Counted from the first letter of the stretch, positions 8,744-17,072 are shown. The stretch is 64,000 nucleotides of DNA from G965220075 sp965220075 (GCA_965220075.1 OZ244806.1:1488001-1552000), one strand, 5' to 3'. Notes: generated by a model not told the origin, from the sequence alone. Translations and numbers: made by a program.

Positions 8744-10246
8744 ATGATTCGACCCGCGGGCATCGAGACTGAATACGGCCTCAACTTCGAGGGCTGGGCC
8801 GCCGCGCCCGACTTTCCCTTCGAGGCATCGCGATTGATCCGGGCCGCTCCCATCGAAGGCGCTTTTCGCGGCTGGGACTACGCCGATGAAGACCCCTACC
8901 AGGACCTGCGCGGCACGCGGGCGGCGTCTCTGGAACGGGATTCGCGGGACTACGCGGGCTCCAACCGCCTGAGCGCGGGCATGAGCCGCGAAGAGGTGAT
9001 CGCCGACACCGTGCTGCCGAACGGCGCGCGCCTTTACAACGATCACAACCACCCGGAGTACTGCACCGATGTTTGCGCCGACCTGCGCGAGCTGGTGGCG
9101 CAGGACAAGGCCGGCGAGCTGATCCTGCTGGCCGCCGAGAGCGCGCGCAACGAGCAGATCCGCAGCGGCCGCGTTCGCGTCGTGAAAAACAACACCGACT
9201 ATCACGGCCGCAGCTACGGGTGCCACGAGAACTATCTGACGAGCCGCGGGACCGAGGTTGGCGATCTGGTCGCGGCGCTGGTTCCACACCTGGCTACTCG
9301 TCAGGTGTTCGCCGGCGCCGGACGCATGGGTATCGAGGGCGGAGACCCGTCGGCATTCCAGCTTTCGCAGCGCGCCGATTTCTTCGAGGAGGTGGTCGGC
9401 ATCAATACGACCGCGCGCCGCCCCATCTTCAACACCCGCGACGAGCCGCACGCCAACCGGCGCAAGTACCGCCGCCTGCACGTGATCGCCGGCGACGCCA
9501 ACCGCAGTGAGTGGGCGACCGCCATGAAGGTGGGCACGACCGCGTTGGTGATCGACCTCGTCGAGGCCGGATGGCAGCCGACGTTCAATCTGCGAAAGCC
9601 GGTGGAGGCCGTGCGGCGCGTATCGCACGCGCTTGACTTCGCGACTGTCGTGAAGCTTGAAGACGGCCGCAGCGTTTCCGCGCTCGACGTGCAGGCCTGG
9701 ATGCGCGATGCGGCCGAGCGCTGGCGGGGGCGCGACGACGAAACCGACTGGGTGCTGGATGAGTGGGCTCAGGTCCTCGACGATTTGCGAAACGACCCAG
9801 CGCGCGCCGCCGATCGGGTCGACTGGGCTGCCAAGCGCTTGCTGTTGGACGAGTTCGCCGCCGAGACGGGCGACGATTGGCGGCCCGCAACGGCGCGCCG
9901 CGTAGACTTTGCCTACCACCTGCTGGACCCGGAAGTGAGCCTGTATCGACTGCTTTTGGATACCGGGCGGATGAGGCGGCTGATCACGCCGCAGAGCGCG
10001 CAAGCCGCGCGCCGTCAACCGCCGTCGGGCACCCGCGCGGCTGTGCGGGCCAGACTTTTGCAGCGCTTTGGGTCCCAGATCGCCGCGATCGACTGGGACC
10101 GCGTAACCTTTTGCCGCAACGGATACACCGTAACTCTCGAGTTGGACGAGGTGGCCGGACCGACCGTGACGGAACTTGCCGCCGCCGTGGATGCTGCAGC
10201 CGGCCTCAACGATCTGCTTGCGGCCTTGGATACCAAGAAGAGGTAG
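8744..10246 (+). CDS. dop: Dop-like depupylase/deamidase of Pup
   Basis: A 500-residue carboxylate-amine ligase-fold enzyme of the Pup pathway. It begins MIRPAGIETEYGL, with the ATP/Mg-binding Glu strand. NGARLYNDHNHPEYC carries the catalytic Asp (D100), and VVKNNTDYHGRSYGCHENYL, FQLSQRADFFEEVVG, PIFNTRDEPHANRRKYRRLHVIAGDANRSEWAT and a small C-terminal domain follow. The insertion at about residues 58-90 corresponds to the Dop-loop, which PafA ligases lack, and is why I call this Dop. Known role: hydrolyses the isopeptide bond between Pup and substrate lysines, and deamidates Pup-GGQ where needed. The neighbouring Pup-like protein already ends in Glu, so depupylation is the expected job. First gene of a tight operon. 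Confidence 0.93.
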   Translation: MIRPAGIETEYGLNFEGWAAAPDFPFEASRLIRAAPIEGAFRGWDYADEDPYQDLRGTRAASLERDSRDYAGSNRLSAGMSREEVIADTVLPNGARLYNDHNHPEYCTDVCADLRELVAQDKAGELILLAAESARNEQIRSGRVRVVKNNTDYHGRSYGCHENYLTSRGTEVGDLVAALVPHLATRQVFAGAGRMGIEGGDPSAFQLSQRADFFEEVVGINTTARRPIFNTRDEPHANRRKYRRLHVIAGDANRSEWATAMKVGTTALVIDLVEAGWQPTFNLRKPVEAVRRVSHALDFATVVKLEDGRSVSALDVQAWMRDAAERWRGRDDETDWVLDEWAQVLDDLRNDPARAADRVDWAAKRLLLDEFAAETGDDWRPATARRVDFAYHLLDPEVSLYRLLLDTGRMRRLITPQSAQAARRQPPSGTRAAVRARLLQRFGSQIAAIDWDRVTFCRNGYTVTLELDEVAGPTVTELAAAVDAAAGLNDLLAALDTKKR

Positions 10247-10253
10247 GTGAATC

Positions 10254-10433
10254 ATGCGCCAGAGTCTGGGGAGACGGCCCGCCTGGCAGATAGCCGAGAC
10301 AGAGGCGCCGTCCAAACCCACTGAGTCCCCGCCGGACGAGGAGGTGGCTCCCGACGAGGAAGAGCTGGGCGAGCGCCGGCGGCGCATCATTCGCGAGATT
10401 CCCGACCCAACGCCGCAGCCCGGCGGGGAGTAG
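10254..10433 (+). CDS. Pup/UBact-like ubiquitin-like modifier ending in GGE
   Basis: A 59-residue frame, only 7 bases after dop and 12 before the pafA-like gene, with an AGGTAGGTG ribosome-binding site inside the dop terminus. It starts MRQSLGRRPAWQIAETEAPS, has a strongly acidic Pro/Glu-rich middle (PPDEEVAPDEEELGE), an Arg run (RRRRIIREI) and ends PDPTPQPGGE. No hydrophobic core: it looks intrinsically disordered, as Pup is. The C-terminal Gly-Gly-Glu is exactly what PafA couples to substrate lysines, so no deamidation is needed. It lacks the FVRGYVQKGG-type tail and coiled Mpa-binding helix of actinobacterial Pup, and does not have the RYRQRSGQ/E-like tail I recall for UBact, so it appears to be a divergent branch. 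Only one lysine (K21). Identification rests on position, size, composition and terminus. Confidence 0.85.
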   Translation: MRQSLGRRPAWQIAETEAPSKPTESPPDEEVAPDEEELGERRRRIIREIPDPTPQPGGE

Positions 10434-10445
10434 CGCGCTGGCCGC

Positions 10446-11942
10446 GTGATCAACGCCATCTTCGGCACCGAGATCGAATTCGCCAGCGCCGGCGCGATGC
10501 GGCCCGCGCACGCCGCGGCCTTCGTCAAGAACGCGCTATTCGAGAGCCGGCGGCTGGGCATCGTCGACCCCGCGCCGCGCGAATGGGAGGAGGCGCCGGG
10601 CAACGGCGGCTTCCTGTTCAACGGCGCGCGCGTCTACCTCGACTCGGGGCACATCGAGTACGCGACGGCCGAGTGCCGGACTCTCGACGAGCTCGTGGAG
10701 CAGGAAAACGCCGCCTGCGCCGTGCTCCTGGACACGGTCGAACGTCAGGAGCTCAACCGCCAGATCTTCTTCATCAAGAACAACACCGACTACCTGGGCA
10801 GCACCTTCGGATACCACGAGAACTACTCGATCCGACGGAGTCCCAACAGCCGCGCAATGGTCGCCGGGCTAATGCCTTTTCTCACCACCCGGCAGCTGTT
10901 CGCAGGCGCCGGCATGGTTGTGCCGGGGGACGCGCGCGATGGTCAGATTCCCTTCCATATCTCTCAGCGCGCCGCTTTCGTCAACGTGGACGTGAGCCAC
11001 CGGGTCCGCTTCGGTGGGCGGCCCATCATCAACCTGCGGGAAGAGTCGCTGGCGGGCGACGAAGGATTGCGCCGTCTGCACGTGATCGTCGGCGACGCCA
11101 ATCGCTGCGAGTACGCGACTGCTCTGAAGGTGGGCGCCACGGCCCTGACGGCGCAGCTGCTGGAAGGCGGCTGGGACCCTGATCTACATCTGGCCCAACC
11201 GGTGGCCGCGATCAAGCGGATATCGGCCAGCCCGGGCGGCCCCTGGCCGGTGGAGATGCTGGATGGCCGGCACATGCCCGCCGTCGACATCCAGCGACGT
11301 TACCTGGCGGCCGCCGAGTCAGCCTTCGCGGGGCGCGACGCCGACACTGACTGGACGCTCGGCGCGTGGCGCGAGTGCCTGGACGCTCTCGAGTCCGACC
11401 CGTCCAAGCTGGTGGGTCGAGTGGACTGGATCACCAAGCTGGGGCAGCTGCGCGAGTTTGCGGGCGATTCGCCCGACGGCTGGAACGACGCAGACCTGGT
11501 GAAGGTCGATCTCGCCTATCACCACATCGAGCCCAAGGTCAGCCTGTTCAGCGAGCTGCAGCGGCGCGGAATCGTGCAGCGGCGAGTGACCACACCCCCG
11601 AATCCGCTTGCCACCCCGGCCGGCACACGCGCCCAGGCGCGGGGCCGAGTGGTGCGGGCGCTGGCCGAATCGGCCGCCGACGAGCTGATCGAGTGGAAGG
11701 ATATCGACCGCAATCTCGGCGCACTGGCTAGCTGGGAGAATCAGCTATACCTCGTGTATCGATACATCGGTGACTGGCGCGAGCTGGAGGCCTACGGCGG
11801 GTGGGACTTCATCCCCTATTTGATCGATTGGACGGGTATCGGCGTGAAGGGACACGTTCTCGAGACCCCCAACCCGTTCGAGACCTACGCCGAGGCCGCC
11901 GAAGAGTTCGCGGCTAAAGTCGCGAACATGCTCGGCCGGTAG
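10446..11942 (+). CDS. pafA: PafA-like Pup ligase
   Basis: A 498-residue Pup-ligase homologue starting at GTG. Motifs are AIFGTEIEF (ATP/Mg Glu), NGARVYLDSGHIEYATAEC (catalytic Asp D66; the usual HPEYA is HIEYA), FFIKNNTDYLGSTFGYHENYSI, HISQRAAFVNVDVS, RRLHVIVGDANRCEYATALKVGATAL and a C-terminal subdomain ending EEFAAKVANMLGR. It has no Dop-loop between the first strand and the catalytic Asp, favouring ligase over depupylase. The C-terminal 80 residues (LASWENQLYLVYRYIGDWRELEAYGGWDFIPYLIDWTG) differ from the mycobacterial PafA tail. Expected role: ATP-dependent formation of an isopeptide bond between the Glu side chain of the Pup-like protein and protein lysines. Last gene of the operon. Confidence 0.92.
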   Translation: MINAIFGTEIEFASAGAMRPAHAAAFVKNALFESRRLGIVDPAPREWEEAPGNGGFLFNGARVYLDSGHIEYATAECRTLDELVEQENAACAVLLDTVERQELNRQIFFIKNNTDYLGSTFGYHENYSIRRSPNSRAMVAGLMPFLTTRQLFAGAGMVVPGDARDGQIPFHISQRAAFVNVDVSHRVRFGGRPIINLREESLAGDEGLRRLHVIVGDANRCEYATALKVGATALTAQLLEGGWDPDLHLAQPVAAIKRISASPGGPWPVEMLDGRHMPAVDIQRRYLAAAESAFAGRDADTDWTLGAWRECLDALESDPSKLVGRVDWITKLGQLREFAGDSPDGWNDADLVKVDLAYHHIEPKVSLFSELQRRGIVQRRVTTPPNPLATPAGTRAQARGRVVRALAESAADELIEWKDIDRNLGALASWENQLYLVYRYIGDWRELEAYGGWDFIPYLIDWTGIGVKGHVLETPNPFETYAEAAEEFAAKVANMLGR

Positions 11943-12089
11943 CTTGCCCTGTTCCAGAGTAGACGCGACACCTGGAGTCGGTTTGGGCTGACGCCGGGAA
12001 GCGGTGCAAACGGCATCTCGTCGCGGCCAAGTGACGGGATGGGAGCGGCGCGCCGCCCACGACCCATGATGACGTCTTTGCACCGGCTC

Positions 12090-12325
12090 CGGCTACGCCT
12101 GATCGCGCCTGCCTGTGCCGACACGGCAGACCGGCTGGCCGATGAGTTGGGCAATGTGCGCGCGGTCTGCCGGATGCCGGGAGTACACCCCTCGACCTGC
12201 TACCCCTGGCGCCGACCGGTGCGGCGCTGAGGTTTGGACGTACTGCGGACGCCCGCGGATCTCGGTCTCGACGGAATGACGATTGACGAGATGCCGGTGT
12301 ACGCGCAAAACGGTGCGCTCTGAGG
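12090..12325 (+). pseudogene. Decayed IS481-like transposase N-terminal HTH
   Basis: The frame reads TADRLADELGNVRAVCRMPGVHPSTCYPWRRPVRR then a stop, with GLDVLRTPADLGLDGMTIDEM continuing beyond. This matches the start of IS481-family transposases, where a helix-turn-helix (AVCRRxGVSRSTYYRWRRR) is followed by GLDxLxxR. There is no catalytic DDE part here and the HTH carries unlikely residues (Pro, Cys), so it is a fossil. A C-terminal remnant of the same family occurs near 49.9-50.2 kb. Confidence 0.45.
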
Positions 12326-12449
12326 GCTAACTCGGGCGTCAATGACGGCGTCAGTGTCGTGTTGTTAAGGCTCGGTCACAAGGTTTGATAAGCGCGACAA
12401 TCGTGGCGACAATGACGGCTATATCGTCGCATAGTCCGGTGCCGCGCAG

Positions 12450-13592
12450 ATGCCGCGTTGGGACGTTCATTTCGAAGTCCGGATTCGCACCGATGATCCG
12501 CGCTTGATTCGCGCGGTCGAGCGTTCCCGCGCCATTGCGGAAGTGATCCGCCAGGTCCCCGTGGCTATGAGCGTCCGCAATCGGCTCAACGCGCTCAACA
12601 TCGCTCGCGCTGTTCGCGGAACGACTGGGATCGAAGGCACTGATATCTCCGAAGACGAGGCGATGGCGGTCCTCGCCGCTGACCCCGGCGAGCCGGTCTT
12701 GCCGCCGGACCGATCGCGCGACGAGCGCGAAGCGCGAAACGCGCAGCGCGTGCTCGAGTTTGTTCGGCGGGAGCTCAGACGAGATCCGCGGAGTCAGCTC
12801 AACGAGGCCGTAGTCAAGCAGATCCATCGACTGACGACGGACGGCATCGACTATGACAGGAACATTCCCGGCGCATACCGAAATCATGCAGTGACAGCCG
12901 GGACCTACAGCCCGCCGTCAAGCGGTGATGAGGTCCGTCGACTCATGCGCGAGTTCAGCGCGTGGTTCAACGGGGGCGAAGCGGCCGGATGGGACGACAT
13001 CATTCGGGCGGCCGTCGCGCACTTCTACGTCGTGAGCATCCACCCATTTGGCGATGGAAACGGCCGTGCCGCACGCGGCGTGGAGAGCTTCATGCTGTTT
13101 CGCGCCGGGATCAACGCATTCGGGTTCTACTCGCTCGCGAACTTCTACTACCAGCACCGCGATGAGTACGTGGACGCGCTCACGGCCGCGCGGTTCCGAT
13201 CGAACGGCGACCTGACCGACTTCGCGCTCTTTGCAGTTGAAGGCCTTGCGGCGGAGTTGGAGCGGGTTCGGGCCGAGCTCATGTCGATGGTGCGCGTGAT
13301 GGCCTTTCGTGACCTGGCGCGCGAGAGGCTCGAGTCCGTGCCAGGACTTGGCGACCGAAGACGAGCGCGGATGCTGGATCTCATACGCGCCCTCACACAG
13401 GTCGTTCTGGTAGGTGACCGTATCGAGGATGTCGACACCAGCGCGATAGTCGCCGCCTTCTACCGCGGACGGGGTGCGCGCACCGTTCAGCGCGACCTGC
13501 GCGAGCTGGTTGAGCACGATCTACTGGTTGAAAGCGACGGCCAGCTGGCCCCGAACCTCGATTTAATGGACCATTTTGTGGCGGACGCGTGA
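12450..13592 (+). CDS. Fic-family protein with N-terminal inhibitory helix
   Basis: A 380-residue protein with the Fic core motif HPFGDGNGRAARG (catalytic His H198), which transfers AMP or another nucleotide to a protein hydroxyl. An inhibitory (S/T)xxxE(G/N) motif, TTGIEG at residues 58-63, lies N-terminal, marking it as a class II, self-contained inhibited Fic. The C-terminal 80 residues (RRARMLDLIRALTQVV...ARTVQRDLRELVEHDLLVESD) form a winged-helix domain, common in this Fic group. No separate antitoxin is needed or seen. Targets unknown. Monocistronic, about 500 bases after the Pup operon. Confidence 0.93.
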   Translation: MPRWDVHFEVRIRTDDPRLIRAVERSRAIAEVIRQVPVAMSVRNRLNALNIARAVRGTTGIEGTDISEDEAMAVLAADPGEPVLPPDRSRDEREARNAQRVLEFVRRELRRDPRSQLNEAVVKQIHRLTTDGIDYDRNIPGAYRNHAVTAGTYSPPSSGDEVRRLMREFSAWFNGGEAAGWDDIIRAAVAHFYVVSIHPFGDGNGRAARGVESFMLFRAGINAFGFYSLANFYYQHRDEYVDALTAARFRSNGDLTDFALFAVEGLAAELERVRAELMSMVRVMAFRDLARERLESVPGLGDRRRARMLDLIRALTQVVLVGDRIEDVDTSAIVAAFYRGRGARTVQRDLRELVEHDLLVESDGQLAPNLDLMDHFVADA

Positions 13593-13837
13593 TCGGCTAG
13601 CAGATCCTCTTGCTGAGATGTAGCGGCGGGTGACGCCCATCTCGCTGGCCTCCGCTGCCGCGTTGTGAAGGCTCCCGGCACCTCGGCTGGGGCGCGATCT
13701 TGGGTACGAGTCCGTTGTGGCACCCCAGATCAGGCTGCCAGGTGCGTCGCGTCCACTCGCGAGAGAGCGTCCTGGGCTCTTTCCCGCGGCGCCAATCGAC
13801 GCTGCAAGACGAGCCCAAGCCCTACCGTCACGCCGCG

Positions 13838-14320
13838 CTAATCAGCGCCTTCCTCGACGCTTGCGGCCAGGTCTTCAACGGCGCCGGCCAGCTCGGCCAG
13901 TCGCTGTTTACCGTAGCTTCGCACCAGATATGCCTCGGCTGACTCCAGGGCCGGGCGCACCTTCGCCCATCTGGCCCGACCGCTCCTTGTCAAGGTGAGC
14001 CGGAAGGAGCGGCGGTCGATGGGATCCACCTCCGCGTTGATCTCCTCGCTGCGCACCAGCCGCTTGAGGATCTCGGATGTCGCGGCCGGACTGCGGCCAA
14101 GCTCGCGCGCCAGCTGCGACGGCGTCACGTGCCCTTCGGCCTCGGCCAGGAAACGAAGCGCGCGTGCCAGCGGCAGCGACGCCCCCTCTCGCGTGCAAGC
14201 CGCGTTCAGGTACTCCGAGACCTGGTGGGACCCGGTCATTACGCGGTGAAGAGCCGAGCTCGCACGTGCGTTCTTACCCTTGGGTGATAGTGCCATGAGT
14301 GTTGCTGACGACCTTTCCAT
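13838..14320 (-). CDS. MarR-family transcriptional regulator
   Basis: A 160-residue winged-helix repressor-type protein. LPLARALRFLAEAEGHVTPSQLARELGRSPAATSEILKRLVRSEEI is the recognition helix region, followed by the wing EVDPIDRRSFRLTLTRSGRARWAKVRPALESAEAYLV, and the DxxDRRxxxLxLTxxGR signature is diagnostic of MarR proteins. Two ATGs (14320 and 14296) are possible starts. It is transcribed divergently from the FabZ-like gene, and two palindromes in the shared upstream region (14373-14384 and 14401-14422) are good candidate operators for autoregulation. Ligand unknown. Confidence 0.9.
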   Translation of the reverse strand: MERSSATLMALSPKGKNARASSALHRVMTGSHQVSEYLNAACTREGASLPLARALRFLAEAEGHVTPSQLARELGRSPAATSEILKRLVRSEEINAEVDPIDRRSFRLTLTRSGRARWAKVRPALESAEAYLVRSYGKQRLAELAGAVEDLAASVEEGAD

Positions 14321-14372
14321 TGCCGCGCTGGTTGCGTGAATCTGGCTACGCGGCCTGGCTCACACCACGCCG

Positions 14373-14384
14373 TGTAGTACTACA
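14373..14384. promoter_or_regulatory. Candidate MarR operator 1
   Basis: Perfect 12-base palindrome TGTAGTACTACA, 53-64 bases upstream of the MarR-family start. The form (TGTAGT centred dyad) resembles known MarR-family sites. Confidence 0.45.
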
Positions 14385-14400
14385 TCAATGGCGGCGAGCC

Positions 14401-14422
14401 GTTTGTGACTCACGTCACAAAC
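14401..14422. promoter_or_regulatory. Candidate MarR operator 2
   Basis: Inverted repeat with perfect 9-base arms GTTTGTGAC and GTCACAAAC separated by TCAC. It lies between the divergent MarR gene and the FabZ-like gene, just upstream of a TATTAT sequence at 14433-14438 that could be a -10 element for the rightward gene. Confidence 0.5.
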
Positions 14423-14571
14423 TCGCCCTGCGTATTATTACGGTCTTGGATAGTTACGCGCAACGCCGGGGCCGGGCGGCGGACACTTGGCGAGCGGGCG
14501 CGCTGCAGTTTTGCCTTGCAAGACGTGACCAGCCTCGCCCGACACACGGGCTTGGACCGGTCAGTGTCACA

Positions 14572-15117
14572 ATGCCGCACGTGTCGAACGATTGTCTGAG
14601 GGGCCGTACCACGACGCAGACTCCATCGCCCAAAGGAGACGGCGGCGGCCCTGGCGCTCTGGACCGCGACGGCGTGCAGTCCATCATTCCGCACCGGCCG
14701 CCGTTCCTCTTCGTGGACCGCGTGACCACGATCGAATACGGCAAGCGCGCCGTAGGCTACATGGACGATCCGCGCGCCCATGAGGAGCACGTTTTGCGCG
14801 GCCACTTTCCGGGCTATCCGGTCCTGCCGGGCGTGATCGTGGTTGAGGCGCTGGCTCAGCTCGGGGGCGTGGCCGCCCTGGGACTGGCCGCCAACCGATC
14901 CAAGATCGCCATGCTGACGGGACTGGATGGCTGGAAGTTCCGAACCCCCGCCCGGCCCGGCGACAGCATCCGGCTGGAAACCGAGCTCGTACGAATGCGT
15001 GGCAACTTCGGTCGCGGCGTGGGACGGGCCACGATCGGCGATCAGACCGTGGCCGAGGGCACGATCAGCTTCGCGATAGTGGACCGGCCCGACGACTGGA
15101 CGCCGGCCGGCCGCTGA
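14572..15117 (+). CDS. fabZ: FabZ-like 3-hydroxyacyl-ACP dehydratase
   Basis: A 181-residue hot-dog-fold dehydratase with an N-terminal extension of about 30 residues. The FabZ signature is clear: VQSIIPHRPPFLFVDRV, then RGHFPGYPVLPGVIVVEALAQLGGVAAL, where H78 and E92 have the 14-residue spacing of the catalytic pair, and FRTPARPGDSIRLETELVRMRGNFGRGVGRA. It catalyses dehydration of 3-hydroxyacyl-ACP in fatty-acid elongation. The ATG at 14572 is uncertain; later starts would remove the low-complexity extension. Possible control by the divergent MarR protein. Confidence 0.9.
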   Translation: MPHVSNDCLRGRTTTQTPSPKGDGGGPGALDRDGVQSIIPHRPPFLFVDRVTTIEYGKRAVGYMDDPRAHEEHVLRGHFPGYPVLPGVIVVEALAQLGGVAALGLAANRSKIAMLTGLDGWKFRTPARPGDSIRLETELVRMRGNFGRGVGRATIGDQTVAEGTISFAIVDRPDDWTPAGR

Positions 15118-15224
15118 GCGCGCGCCCACGGCGTCCCCCGCCGCCTCGCCTGCGACGGAGGGCGGGGCTGCCAAATAGCCGCCGTTAGAATGAGCGGTCT
15201 TATCCCTTGCTATCGAGGCCGCTC

Positions 15225-16199
15225 ATGGCGCGCGTAGTGGTTACCGGGATCTCCGCTCAGGAGCTCGGGGAAGGTCCCTATCTGCGGATTCTGCGCGAAG
15301 CGGGACACGAGCCGGTCTTTGCCAGAATCGAAGTGGGGTTCCTGACGGAGCAGCAGCTACTCACCCAGCTCAGGGGCGTCAGCGGCGTGCTTGCCAGCAG
15401 CGAGCCGTACACGCGGCGCGTGTTCGAGAACTCTCCCGAGCTTCGCGTGATAGCGCGCGTGGGCGTGGGTTACGACGCCGTCGACCTGGAGGCCGCGCGT
15501 GACCACGGGGTGCCCGTGATGGTGGCCGGCGGCACCAACGACGTCACCGTGGCCGAGAGCGCCGTCCTCATGATTCTGGCGCTGGCGCACGACCTGCCAG
15601 GGTTCAGCTCACGGGCCGACGCGGGTGACTGGCGCCGCCCACCCGCCTCCGAGCTACACGGAAAGACTGTGGGCGTGATCGGCCTGGGGCGGATTGGCCG
15701 CGCTGTCGTGGAACGCGTCAAGGGTTTCGGTGTTCGCGTCGCGGCGGCCGAGCCTTTCCCGGATCCGGCCTTCGTCTCCGCGCACGATATCGAGTTGATT
15801 TCGATCGACGACGTATTCCGGCGCGCGGACATGGTGACGCTGCATACGCCGTTGACGGCCGACACGCATCACCTTGTCAACGCCAGGCGGTTGGCGCTGA
15901 TGAAGCCAACCGCCCTGCTCGTCAACACCGCGCGCGGCGGGCTGGTGGACGAAGAGGCTCTCTATCAAGCCCTCACGAGCGGCGGGTTGGCCGGCGCGGG
16001 GCTTGACGTTCGCGAGAAAGAGCCGCCCACCGACCACCGCTTGGGACGGCTGCCTAACGTCCTGCAAACCCCGCACGTGGCCGGTTTGTCGCGCGAGTCG
16101 CTGACCAGGATGACCAATCTCGCGGCGTCCCACGTCGTGGACGTGTTGGCGGGCTCTTGGAATCCGGCGATGGTCGTCAACGGGGTGTACTCCGAGTGA
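15225..16199 (+). CDS. D-2-hydroxyacid dehydrogenase (phosphoglycerate dehydrogenase-like)
   Basis: A 324-residue NAD-dependent dehydrogenase. LHGKTVGVIGLGRIGRAVVERVKGFGVRVAAAEPF is the GxGxxG cofactor site. VNTARGGLVDEEALYQAL contains the catalytic Arg-region, REKEPPTDH the Glu, and LQTPHVAGLSRESL the catalytic His. It lacks the ACT/serine-binding domains of long SerA, so it may act on glyoxylate, hydroxypyruvate or a similar 2-oxoacid. ATG at 15225 chosen. It is the first gene of a same-strand run with HAD phosphatase, ubiD, ubiA and ubiX. Confidence 0.9.
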   Translation: MARVVVTGISAQELGEGPYLRILREAGHEPVFARIEVGFLTEQQLLTQLRGVSGVLASSEPYTRRVFENSPELRVIARVGVGYDAVDLEAARDHGVPVMVAGGTNDVTVAESAVLMILALAHDLPGFSSRADAGDWRRPPASELHGKTVGVIGLGRIGRAVVERVKGFGVRVAAAEPFPDPAFVSAHDIELISIDDVFRRADMVTLHTPLTADTHHLVNARRLALMKPTALLVNTARGGLVDEEALYQALTSGGLAGAGLDVREKEPPTDHRLGRLPNVLQTPHVAGLSRESLTRMTNLAASHVVDVLAGSWNPAMVVNGVYSE

Positions 16200-16252
16200 C
16201 GACCGCTCACACGCACGCGCGCAGTCGACTGGAATCGCCGCCGGCACCGCCC

Positions 16253-17059
16253 ATGCGGCGTCGGGTTTTTGCCTTTGACATGGACGGCGTGATCTATCGC
16301 GGGTTGGAGCTCATCGACGGCGCCGCCGAGGCGGTGGCTGCCGTGAAAAGTCTCGGTTTGCCGGTGGCCTTCACCACCAACAACTCGCGCGAGACACCGC
16401 TCCAGCTGGCGGCCAAGCTCCAGTATCTGGGGATCGACGCCGGGCCGGACGAGGTGATCTCCGGGCCGGTCGTGACCCTCGAGTACCTCAACTCAATGAA
16501 GCCCCCGCCGCGGCGGTTGCTGGTGATGGGCGCCCCCGAGCTGGCCGCGCACCTGGAGTCCGCGGGCTTCGCGGTGGCGTCATGGGAGCAGGACGAAAGA
16601 CCCGACGTAGTGCTGGTTGGAGTGGATTATCAACTCAGCTACCAAAGGCTGACGCGCGCCACCCAGGCAATCATGCTGCACGGCGCCGCCTACCTCGCTG
16701 TCAACACCGACGTGCACTACCCCACGCCGGTCGGCCCGATGCCCGGCGCGGGCGCGATAGCGGCCGCGATCAGCGCCGTAACCGGCAAGCAGCCCGTAAT
16801 CATCGGCAAGCCGTCGCGCCATATGTTTGAGACCGTGTTGCGGCGCAGCGGCGCCGCCGCGCGCGACCTGGTGGTGTTGGGAGACACGCTCGAATCGGAT
16901 GTGGCCGGCGCCAAGGCGATCGGCGCGACGGCCGTGCTGGTTCTCACAGGCACCGCGTCGCGAGACGAGGCGATGGCCGCACCGGCCGCGGCGCGGCCCG
17001 ACTACGTTATCGACAACTTGACCGAGCTCCCTTTCAGCGAGCTCCTGAGCGCCACCTGA
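16253..17059 (+). CDS. HAD-superfamily class IIA phosphatase (NagD-like)
   Basis: A 268-residue phosphatase. The N-terminus FAFDMDGVIYRG carries the nucleophile/acid pair D9 and D11, FTTNNSRETPLQLAAKL is motif II with the class IIA cap region, GKPSRHMFETVLRR holds the motif III Lys, and VVLGDTLESDVAGAKAIGATAVLVLTG is motif IV. This is the NagD/p-nitrophenylphosphatase/phosphoglycolate phosphatase layout. The ATG at 16253 directly precedes the conserved DxD strand; longer frames upstream add basic residues only. Substrate unknown; located 13 bases before ubiD. Confidence 0.9.
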   Translation: MRRRVFAFDMDGVIYRGLELIDGAAEAVAAVKSLGLPVAFTTNNSRETPLQLAAKLQYLGIDAGPDEVISGPVVTLEYLNSMKPPPRRLLVMGAPELAAHLESAGFAVASWEQDERPDVVLVGVDYQLSYQRLTRATQAIMLHGAAYLAVNTDVHYPTPVGPMPGAGAIAAAISAVTGKQPVIIGKPSRHMFETVLRRSGAAARDLVVLGDTLESDVAGAKAIGATAVLVLTGTASRDEAMAAPAAARPDYVIDNLTELPFSELLSAT

Positions 17060-17072
17060 GGGGGCTATTCCA

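Noticed and set aside
10254..10433. Possibility that the 59-residue frame is chance
   Set aside because: Tight spacing, ribosome-binding site, acidic disordered composition and GGE terminus between Dop and PafA make chance unlikely; kept as a gene.
8711..10621. 636-codon minus-strand frame over dop
   Set aside because: Shadow of dop and the Pup-like gene; no recognisable motifs, and the plus-strand enzymes are unmistakable.
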